A DNA stretch of 9,706 bases, from assembly GCA_004525875.1 (NCBI GenBank), contig SPBQ01000049.1, positions 1 to 9,706 on the forward strand, read 5' to 3'. A model generated the notes under the pieces. The model was not told the origin of the DNA, made no database searches, and saw only the letters and a program-made list of their open reading frames with translations. Below, in pieces: positions 1-5,417 of the stretch (positions within the stretch are counted from its first letter, which is position 1; every line of letters starts with the position of its first letter). A program made the translations under genes and the position numbers. The DNA is from Myxococcales bacterium. GTDB taxonomy: Bacteria; Desulfobacterota_B; Binatia; UBA1149; SPBQ01.

Positions 1-1
1 G

Positions 2-859
2 ACCTGCGGCTCGCCGTCCGCGGACATGACGCTCCCCGAGCGAGCCTGTCCGGACGGCTACCGGTGCGTCTGCGTGCCGAGCTGCCCCGACTGCGACGAC
101 TGTCACGCCGAGGTCTGCGTCCTCGATCGCGTCCCGGAGTGCCGGACCGCCTGCGACTGCGACCCGGGGCTCGGCTGTTTCGACGGACAGTGCATCGCGG
201 GCTTCGCGCCGGTGTACTGCTGCGAGCAGGGACCATGCCCGGGTGGGCAGCAGTGCCAGCACCGCGACGGCTCGATGGACGTCTGCGGCCACGCCTGCGT
301 CGGCGAGGTCTGGGAATGCGGACTCGCTGCGCCCCTGGCGTGCGGCGAGAGTCGCGTGTGCGCGTGCACCGCAAGCTGCCCACTGTGCGAGGAATGCGGA
401 CCGCCCGTGTGCGTGCCGCAAGCAACGCCCACGCCGTGGCGCTGCGAGGCCGACGCCGACTGCGGACCCGACTACCGCTGCGAGTGCGTTTCCAGCTGCG
501 CGGGCTGTGACGACTGTCCGCGCAGCGTCTGCGTCCCGGACGGTTGTGAGCCCGATGACAAGATGTGCGATGAACGGCTGGCGAAGATGCTTCGCAAGAC
601 CGAGCGCCTGGTCCGTCGTACAAACCGCTGCGAGAGCGACGAGCAGTGCATGCGCGTCGACACGTCGACCGGCTGCCAGGGCGCCTGCGGCGAATGGATC
701 AGCCGCATGTACGTGGTGCCCTTCGACCGTCGGCTAGATCGCATCGACAGACGCGTCTGCGGCACGTATCAGGACGACGGCTGTCCCTATGCAACGCCCG
801 GCTGTATCGCCGACCGAGGCGCGTGCGTGCGCGGACGCTGCAGGAGCAGCACCGAGTAG
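2..859 (+). CDS. Cys-rich repeat protein, 5'-truncated by window edge
   Basis: The reading frame is open to the left edge (codons from base 2 read T-C-G-S-P-S-A-D before the first ATG at 26), so the true start and any signal peptide lie upstream. Numbering from that ATG, the protein has three modules with identical Cys spacing, C-x5-C-x-C-x3-C-x2-C-x2-C-x4-C, at residues 8-31, 106-129 and 146-169. A different Cys-rich stretch with a V-Y-C-C motif lies between modules 1 and 2 (about 39-98). A basic linker (about 182-200) leads to a C-terminal Cys domain (about 201-272) containing D-T-S-T-G-C-Q-G-A-C-G. The many paired Cys suggest a disulfide-rich secreted or surface protein, and similar C-terminal domains occur in putative lipoproteins of Myxococcota-like bacteria (from memory). 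Function is unknown. The gene converges on the HU gene across a strong hairpin. Confidence 0.8.
   Translation, partial: TCGSPSADMTLPERACPDGYRCVCVPSCPDCDDCHAEVCVLDRVPECRTACDCDPGLGCFDGQCIAGFAPVYCCEQGPCPGGQQCQHRDGSMDVCGHACVGEVWECGLAAPLACGESRVCACTASCPLCEECGPPVCVPQATPTPWRCEADADCGPDYRCECVSSCAGCDDCPRSVCVPDGCEPDDKMCDERLAKMLRKTERLVRRTNRCESDEQCMRVDTSTGCQGACGEWISRMYVVPFDRRLDRIDRRVCGTYQDDGCPYATPGCIADRGACVRGRCRSSTE
47..532 (+). repeat. three seven-Cys modules within the Cys-rich gene
   Basis: The modules lie at 47-118, 341-412 and 461-532, and all seven Cys fall at the same spacing in each. Other conserved positions are an Arg before the second Cys in modules 1 and 3, Ser before the fourth Cys, paired acidic residues before the sixth Cys, and V-C-V at the end. 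Modules 2 and 3 are close together, while module 1 is separated by about 220 bases coding for a different Cys-rich segment. This looks like internal duplication of a small disulfide domain that I cannot name. Confidence 0.8.
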
Positions 860-886
860 CGAACTCGGCTTCTTCTCGTGAGGGCA

Positions 887-921
887 CCGGCACGGCCGCA
901 GCGGGATTGCGGCCGTGCCGG
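887..921. terminator. perfect 14-bp hairpin between convergent genes
   Basis: Arms 887-900 (CCGGCACGGCCGCA) and 908-921 are perfect reverse complements around a 7-base loop (GCGGGAT). The hairpin sits 28 bases after the stop of the Cys-rich gene and 28 bases beyond the HU stop codon, where a shared bidirectional terminator would be expected. Neither strand has a T-tract after the stem, so it may instead protect mRNA 3' ends or work with Rho. Confidence 0.55.
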
Positions 922-949
922 AGTAGCGAGGAAAACGCGGACCTGAGCC

Positions 950-1285
950 CTACAGGGCGTAGTCCTTCATCTTCTTCAATGGCAGGATCTTCACGCGTGT
1001 GGTCGCCGGCTTGGCGGCGACGTCCATGAGCTCTCCGGGCGCGAAAGGATTAGGGACTCCTTTCTGAGCCTTTCGAGCGGGCTTCTTGACGGTCTTGATC
1101 TTGAGAAGACCGGGCAGCGTAAACTGGCCGACAGCCTTCTTCTTGATGTGACGCTCGATCAGACTGCTGAGCTCATCGAAGACCGCCGCGACTTGCTTCT
1201 TGCTGACGCCAGCGTTCTCGGCGATCTCTGCGAACACTTGCGACTTGGTCATTGCGTCTTGGACGGGCGTTGCTTTCTTGGACAT
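950..1285 (-). CDS. HU/IHF-family DNA-binding protein, extended form
   Basis: The protein has 111 residues, against about 90 for ordinary HU. Residues 12-50 (from M-T-K-S-Q-V) form the helical dimerisation half, followed by the beta body (G-Q-F-T-L-P-G-L-L-K-I, 53-63). The DNA-binding arm (about 65-98) is rich in Lys and Arg and carries P-N-P-F-A-P-G-E in place of the usual R-N-P-x-T-G. A C-terminal P-L-K-K-M-K-D segment is typical of the fold's end. HU proteins bend and compact DNA in the nucleoid as dimers. ATG 1285 is chosen because GGAG (1292-1295) lies six bases upstream. The internal Met at residue 12 is where many homologs would align, so the first 11 residues are an N-terminal extension. 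The gene has its own promoter. Confidence 0.88.
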   Translation of the reverse strand: MSKKATPVQDAMTKSQVFAEIAENAGVSKKQVAAVFDELSSLIERHIKKKAVGQFTLPGLLKIKTVKKPARKAQKGVPNPFAPGELMDVAAKPATTRVKILPLKKMKDYAL

Positions 1286-1291
1286 CTAGTA

Positions 1292-1350
1292 CTCCAGGTC
1301 TGCGGTTTTACTGAGGGCGGAATACTACAGATGAAGGCCTCGCCTGTAAA
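1292..1350 (-). promoter_or_regulatory. sigma70-type promoter and SD of the HU gene
   Basis: On the minus strand, a TTTACA -35 (1345-1350) and a TAGTAT -10 (1322-1327) are separated by exactly 17 bases, and GGAG (1292-1295) stands six bases before the ATG. The start of transcription would be near 1315, giving a leader of about 30 bases. This is among the best promoter matches in the window, fitting an abundant nucleoid protein. Confidence 0.6.
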
Positions 1351-1382
1351 CAAGCGGTCGTCGCAAATATCCCGAAAAAAGC

Positions 1383-1552
1383 AGGGCGAAATGCCCTCCC
1401 GGGACGGGGCGGCCCGACGCGGGCCAAAAGATGATTGTAAGGACGGGGCCTTACGGCCCCGTCCTCGAGGATGTGGAGGTCCTAGATCGCTTCGCGATCG
1501 AGCAGCGCGAGCTACGCTCGCAGTTCCATCGTACTACGCCGCCTTCGGCGGC
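1383..1552. repeat. array of six short hairpins between ycxB-like and HU genes
   Basis: This gene-free stretch holds six consecutive perfect inverted repeats: AGGGC/GCCCT (1383-1397, 5-base loop), GGCCCG/CGGGCC (1411-1425, loop ACG), AGGACGGGGCC/GGCCCCGTCCT (1440-1465, loop TTAC), GATCGC/GCGATC (1485-1499, loop TTC), GCGAGC/GCTCGC (1507-1521, loop TAC) and GCCGCC/GGCGGC (1538-1552, loop TTC). Centres are 22-40 bases apart. The last arm touches the YcxB-like stop codon, so on the minus strand the array is that gene's 3' untranslated region, lying upstream of the HU promoter. The 11-bp central stem could be the terminator. The hairpins differ in sequence, so this is not a CRISPR array. It may be a cluster of REP-like palindromes. 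Confidence 0.6.
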
Positions 1553-2070
1553 TAGGCACAGGCGCCCAGGGCGGCGCGCGCGGCTGCCACGAACTCGTCG
1601 AAGCTGCCGGCGGTGATGCGGGAGCGCGGGATGATGTGGGCCTGCGCGGCGCTCAAATAGATGAATGCGAAGTCGCCATCGGCCTCGACGCGCTCGACGG
1701 CGGGCCAGGCCAGCCTCGAGTCGCCGTACTCGTTCTTCTCGCTCAGGTGCTCGGCCGTGACCTCGAGCTGGCGGCTGCCGACACTCGTGCAGTTCTTCCA
1801 GTTCTCGTACGTTCGTCGAACCTGCTTCTCATAGCTGTAGCTGAGAACGTGCGGCACCCACACCCACCAGGCAACGGCCAGCCCGGCACCGACGAAGTAG
1901 TAGAAGAACGTGCCACCGAACGCACCCAGCCCCAGAAAGTAACCGAGAAGGACCGCGACGCCGCCGTAGCGCTGGATGTTGACGCTGCGCTGGATCCCTT
2001 CGGAGTTGTCGTAGTGGTAGCTCGCGAACGCGAGCAGATCGTCGAACGTGTTCGTGAAAGAGATGGTCAA
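1552..2070 (-). CDS. YcxB-like membrane protein
   Basis: The protein has 172 residues. A short N-terminal soluble stretch that includes an F-A-x-Y-H-Y motif is followed by two adjacent hydrophobic segments (about 36-52 and 54-74) with a short turn, giving a membrane hairpin with both ends probably cytoplasmic. The C-terminal domain (about 95-165) has the YcxB-like pattern: a T-A-E-H-L strand, W-P-A-V-E-R-V-E at 122-129, F-I-Y-L, and H-I-I-P-R-S-R-I followed by F-D-E-F. Family function is unknown. The start is TTG (2068-2070), chosen because GGGGAGG (2079-2085) lies eight bases upstream and no better start is in frame. The gene is divergent from the methyltransferase gene, and its stop codon adjoins the hairpin array. 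Confidence 0.78.
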   Translation of the reverse strand: MTISFTNTFDDLLAFASYHYDNSEGIQRSVNIQRYGGVAVLLGYFLGLGAFGGTFFYYFVGAGLAVAWWVWVPHVLSYSYEKQVRRTYENWKNCTSVGSRQLEVTAEHLSEKNEYGDSRLAWPAVERVEADGDFAFIYLSAAQAHIIPRSRITAGSFDEFVAAARAALGACA

Positions 2071-2402
2071 GCTTCGTTCCTCCCCTCTGATTCCGCACCG
2101 TCACCCCGGTCGGACGGGTCACATACCAGCTTCCATCCTACGAGACGCGAACGGGCGTCGCTGAAGTATGTGGCGGGGAAGCGCCGCTCGTGGCGCCATC
2201 CGACGCCATCGCGAGCACGGCGAATCGCCGCATGTGACCGGAGCTGTGGCGTATGCGCCGACGAGTGCGCCCGCGTCGGGCACCGCAGTTGCGGTGTCCG
2301 ACGTTCGCCGGCGTGACCCGCGGCGACCCCGTCCATGTTCTCCACACCTCGGTCTTGCCGCCATCGACACGGACTCGTGCCCGTGCTCACTTACCGATCG
2401 AC
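2071..2402. other. 332-bp divergent intergenic region
   Basis: The gap lies between the minus-strand YcxB-like gene and the plus-strand methyltransferase gene, so it should hold both promoters. It contains the GGGGAGG SD for the leftward gene (2079-2085) and a long hairpin at 2274-2303. Toward the methyltransferase there is a TCGACA (2364-2369) resembling a -35, but no convincing -10 at the right distance. Open frames across the gap encode low-complexity Arg-rich sequence and look like GC-rich shadows. I see no gene here. Confidence 0.6.
2274..2303. repeat. long hairpin upstream of the methyltransferase gene
   Basis: The core is CACCGCA (2281-2287) and TGCGGTG (2290-2296). It is extended outward by a G/T wobble position (2280/2297) and by CGTCGG-type pairing of 2274-2279 with 2298-2303, giving about 14 paired positions. 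The effective loop is four bases (AGTT). It lies about 100 bases before the GTG start. There is no T-tract, so it could be an operator, a leader RNA element or a cruciform. Confidence 0.5.
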
Positions 2403-3020
2403 GTGACTTCGAACACGAAGCCATGCGCGCCGGCCTGCGAACGCAACAAGGACGCGATTCTCGCCGTGCTGCGTGAGGAGCTCGCGGTCTCGCGAGCAGT
2501 TCTCGAGATCGGAAGCGGCACCGGTCAGCACGCCGCGTACTTCGCGTCGGCGATGTCGCATCTCCACTGGCATGCGAGTGACATCGCCGATAACCAAGCC
2601 GGCATCGAGGCGTGGCTTCGCGAGGCGCGCGCAAGCGACCCGCCCGTGGAGAACCTTCACGGGCCGTACCTGCTCGACGTTCGACAGGGTACCTGGCCGC
2701 TGGAACGGGCCGATGCCGTGTTCAGCGCCAACGCCGTGCACATCATGTCGTGGCCGGAGGTCGAGGCGATGTTCACCGGCATCGGACGCGTGCTCGCGCC
2801 CGGCGGCAAGCTCTGTCTCTACGGCCCGTTCAACTACGGCGGCCGCTACACGAGCGAGTCGAACGCCCGCTTCGATGAGTGGTTGCAAGACAGGGACACG
2901 GCCAGCGCGATCCGCAACTTCGAGGATCTCGACGCGCTCGCCCGCGACATCGGGCTGCGCCTCACCGCCGACCACGACATGCCCGCCAACAATCGCATCC
3001 TCGTATGGACCCGGTCGTGA
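2403..3020 (+). CDS. DUF938-family class I SAM-dependent methyltransferase
   Basis: From GTG 2403 the protein has 205 residues, the family's usual size. It opens with K-P-C-A-P-A-C-E-R-N (6-15), the family's N-terminal signature. SAM-binding motif I is V-L-E-I-G-S-G-T-G-Q-H (33-43), and an acidic D60 follows the second strand. F-S-A-N-A-V-H-I-M-S-W-P-E-V-E (107-121) and the G-P-F-N-Y-G-G-R-Y-T segment (141-150) are further family signatures, and the C-terminus P-A-N-N-R-I-L-V-W is also typical. The frame is open further upstream to an ATG at 2253, but that part is Arg-rich and unlike the family, so I place the start at 2403. No clear SD is seen. Substrate unknown. The next gene overlaps its stop codon at GTGA. 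Confidence 0.88.
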   Translation: MTSNTKPCAPACERNKDAILAVLREELAVSRAVLEIGSGTGQHAAYFASAMSHLHWHASDIADNQAGIEAWLREARASDPPVENLHGPYLLDVRQGTWPLERADAVFSANAVHIMSWPEVEAMFTGIGRVLAPGGKLCLYGPFNYGGRYTSESNARFDEWLQDRDTASAIRNFEDLDALARDIGLRLTADHDMPANNRILVWTRS

Positions 3021-3901
3021 CCACCGGGCCGGCATTGCCGGACGTCTTCACGATGGCACGCGACTGCCTCGCCGCCGGCGAGACCGCGCTCAAGGTCGCG
3101 CTCACCCGAACGGCCGTGCAGGCGTGGAAAGACGGCTGTCTCGGTGGCGGCGCCGGCGCCGCCCATGCATCCGGTGGGCCGGCCGGGCAGCCCGCGCGCA
3201 GCGCCCAAGCCGGGGAGGTTCCGCCCCTCGTTCCAGGCCTACCGGCGGCAGTCAAGCTCGTCGACCCGCGCTCGGTACCGCGCCGGCGCCTGGGCAGCGA
3301 GCGCGGCCGCGCGGCGTTCGTCCATGCCATTGCCCACATCGAGCTCAACGCCGTGAACCTCGCCTGAGACTGCGTATACCGGTTCCGCGGCATGCCGCGG
3401 CAGTACTACGACGACTGGGTGCGCGTGGCCGGCGAGGAGGCCGAGCACTTCGAGCTCCTGCGCACTCGCCTCGAGGAGCTGGGCCACGGCTACGGCGACT
3501 TCGAGGCGCACGAGGGCCTGTGGGAGATGGCTGCCGAGACCGCGGGCGACCTGCTCGCACGCATGGCGATGGTGCCGCGCGTCCTCGAAGCCCGCGGCCT
3601 TGACGTCACGCCGGGGCTCATCGACCGTCTCTCGCGCGCCGGTGACGAAGGGACCGTGCGCATCCTGCGAATCATTCTGGAGGAGGAGGTTTCGCACGTC
3701 GCCGTCGGCTCGCGGTGGTTCGGCTATGAGTGCGAGCGCCGCGGGCTCGACCCTGAGCCGACGTTCATGGCGCTGGTCGAACAGTACGCTGGAGGCTCCG
3801 TCAAGCCGCCGCTCAACCTCGACGCCCGCAGGCGGGCCGGCTTCACGAGTCGAGAGCTCGACATGCTCGAGCGGCTGACGCGGCAGGGCCCGCGAGGCTG
3901 A
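3017..3901 (+). pseudogene. DUF455 ferritin-like protein, interrupted by an in-frame TGA
   Basis: GTG 3017 overlaps the methyltransferase stop (GTGA), implying translational coupling; ATG 3005 is an alternative in-frame start. The first 116 codons give the DUF455 N-terminal part, with L-V-D-P-R-S-V-P-R-R-R-L-G-S and then H-A-I-A-H-I-E-L-N-A-V-N-L-A. TGA (3365-3367) follows, and the same frame continues without further stops: D-C-V-Y-R-F-R-G-M-P, then E-E-A-E-H-F, G-L-W-E-M-A, the M-V-P-R-V-L-E-A-R-G-L signature, and E-E-E-V-S-H-V. The H-x2-E and E-x2-H motifs are what a ferritin-like di-iron helix bundle needs, and the stop separates the first from the rest. Whole length would be 294 residues. 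It may be a recent nonsense mutation, a sequencing error or recoding. ATG 3392 could restart a 169-residue C-terminal piece, but it lies inside a palindrome. Confidence 0.75.
3385..3400. repeat. 16-bp perfect palindrome just after the in-frame TGA
   Basis: CCGCGGCATGCCGCGG is its own reverse complement and would form a 6-bp stem with a CATG loop in RNA. It starts 17 bases after the TGA in the DUF455 gene and covers ATG 3392, the only near restart codon, so it would tend to hide that start. Its distance from the TGA falls in the range known for bacterial SECIS hairpins, but the loop lacks the usual G in its first two positions. Confidence 0.6.
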
Positions 3902-3905
3902 GACC

Positions 3906-5417
3906 GTGCGCGTACGTGATCTGTTCGAGCATGGTCTGCCGCTCGCGCTCCTCGGCGCCTACGTGCTCGTGGCGCCGAGCTTCGATCTGCTGCCCGCGAT
4001 CAACAGCTACGACGAGAAGCGACTCGGCCAGCTCGGCATCATTCTGATCACCTGCATCTGGTTGATCGCCAGCCGGGAAGCGCGCGTCGCATTGCTCGAC
4101 CTGCTGGCGCGGATGCCACTGTGGGTCCGCCTCTCGCTCGCGGCGATCGGGATTCTGGGTCTGACTTCCGCGCTCTATGCCACCGACCCACGCATCGCGC
4201 TTCTCGAGGTGACGCACCTCGCTCTGCTCTTCGTTCTCGCTGCCGCCGTGGCGGGCGCGTTTCGGCGCCTGGGCGCGGCGGCCGACATGCTGATGCTGTC
4301 CGCTCTGTGCGCGAGCGCTGCGATCGTCGTGTTCGACTACTATCTGCTGTACGTCACCTCGGCGGCGACGGCAGCAACGACGTCGACCTCGGCGATCCTG
4401 CCGCAGTTCGCGTTCCCGCATTTCGCCAACGTGCGCTTCTTCGGGCAGTGGCAAACGTGGACGCTTCCGCTGCTGACCGGCGCCTGCCTCTACCTGCGCG
4501 GCCGTGGCCGTGCCCGCTACTGGGCAACTCTCGTGATCTGCAGCCTGTGGTGGTCGCTGCTCGTCGCGACCGCGACGCGCGGTACCCTTCTCGGCCTGGC
4601 CGTGGCGGCCATGACGATTGCAGCGCTCCTCGGAGCTCGCGCGGGCCGCTGGCTGCGGGTGTTCGCCACCACCGCCGGTGCCGGGCTGGCGACCTACGCC
4701 GCGGCCTATCTCGCCGTGCCGCAAGGCCGCGCGGCGTTCTCCGGGATGTTCGACCATGTGGCATCGCCTTCGGCGAGCGGGCGAGCTGCTCTCTGGAACG
4801 AGGCCTTGGAGCTCATCCGCTCCCATCCCCTGCTCGGCGTCGGTCCGCAGAACTACGCGCTCCAGGACATGTTGACCGCCCATCCGCACAACTCGATCTT
4901 ACAGCTCGCGTGCGAGTGGGGCGTGGTCGCCGCAGCCATCGCGCTGGCGCTTGCAGCGACAGGGATCCTGGCGTGGGCGATGACGGTTCGGCAGGCCCTG
5001 CCGGCGCAGCCACTTTCGTCGGACCCCTCGGCGTCCGGACCGGGCGCGGTCGCTGACCCGAGCGTGATGATCTCGCTGACGGCATCACTGGTCGCGGCGG
5101 CGACGCACTCGCTGGTGAGCGGAATTCTTGTCATGCCGCTCAGCCAGACGATGCTCGCGCTGGTCGGCGGCTGGGCCGCGGGGATCGCCGTGCGCGGGAC
5201 GACGACGACGATGCCGTCCGGTCGCACCCAGGCCACGGCCGTGGTCGGGCTCGCTGCGGCGGCGATCGCCATGGTCGTGTGCGCGGTGCCACCGAGCGGC
5301 GCTGCGTGGTTCGAGCGTCACGAAATCGCAGGGATGAAGCGCGAGCGGCTGCAGCCGCGCTTCTGGATGCGAACCCGCCCGCCGAGGGTTCCCCTGGAAG
5401 TGCCGCCGCGCCGCTAG
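3906..5417 (+). CDS. O-antigen ligase/polymerase-like membrane protein (Wzy_C family)
   Basis: The protein has 503 residues and is strongly hydrophobic, with about ten to twelve membrane segments. The periplasmic-loop signature of the family is present: S-G-R-A-A-L-W-N-E-A-L-E-L-I (291-304), H-P-L-L-G-V-G-P-Q-N-Y (307-317) and H-P-H-N-S-I-L-Q (326-333), followed by E-W-G. WaaL-type ligases use a His in this region. Earlier motifs are R-F-F-G-Q-W-Q-T-W-T-L-P-L-L (177-190) and A-T-R-G (222-225). Such proteins join or polymerise lipid-linked glycans at the outer face of the inner membrane; ligase and polymerase cannot be told apart here. A basic tail (about 478-503) ends the protein. Start GTG 3906 lies four bases after the DUF455 stop with GAGG at 3894-3897, suggesting co-transcription. 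No glycosyltransferase genes are nearby. Confidence 0.85.
   Translation: MRVRDLFEHGLPLALLGAYVLVAPSFDLLPAINSYDEKRLGQLGIILITCIWLIASREARVALLDLLARMPLWVRLSLAAIGILGLTSALYATDPRIALLEVTHLALLFVLAAAVAGAFRRLGAAADMLMLSALCASAAIVVFDYYLLYVTSAATAATTSTSAILPQFAFPHFANVRFFGQWQTWTLPLLTGACLYLRGRGRARYWATLVICSLWWSLLVATATRGTLLGLAVAAMTIAALLGARAGRWLRVFATTAGAGLATYAAAYLAVPQGRAAFSGMFDHVASPSASGRAALWNEALELIRSHPLLGVGPQNYALQDMLTAHPHNSILQLACEWGVVAAAIALALAATGILAWAMTVRQALPAQPLSSDPSASGPGAVADPSVMISLTASLVAAATHSLVSGILVMPLSQTMLALVGGWAAGIAVRGTTTTMPSGRTQATAVVGLAAAAIAMVVCAVPPSGAAWFERHEIAGMKRERLQPRFWMRTRPPRVPLEVPPRR

Noticed and set aside
1383..1552. CRISPR array or tandem repeat
   Set aside because: The six palindromes share a plan but not a sequence, and the spacing is irregular and too short.
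1431..1616. Short plus-strand ORF (61 codons) in the hairpin region
   Set aside because: It lies over the hairpins and the end of the YcxB-like gene, has no SD and matches no family I know.
2253..2402. Upstream ATG start for the methyltransferase
   Set aside because: The added 50 residues are Arg-rich and unlike DUF938 proteins, which start just before the K-P-x-A-P motif.
3365..3367. TGA read as tryptophan by a changed genetic code
   Set aside because: TGA ends the methyltransferase, DUF455 and SDR genes in this same window at family-appropriate lengths, and the DNA is GC-rich, unlike known code-4 genomes.
3365..3400. A proper bacterial SECIS element making the TGA selenocysteine
   Set aside because: The distance fits, but the CATG loop lacks a G in its first two positions and the stem is a simple palindrome. 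Kept only as a possibility in the findings.
2473..3603. Long plus-strand ORF across the methyltransferase and DUF455 genes
   Set aside because: Arg/Ser/Pro-rich shadow translation caused by high GC at third positions; no motifs.
3843..4889. Long minus-strand ORF opposite the O-antigen ligase-like gene
   Set aside because: Low-complexity Arg, Gln and Glu-rich product; a shadow of the conserved plus-strand gene.
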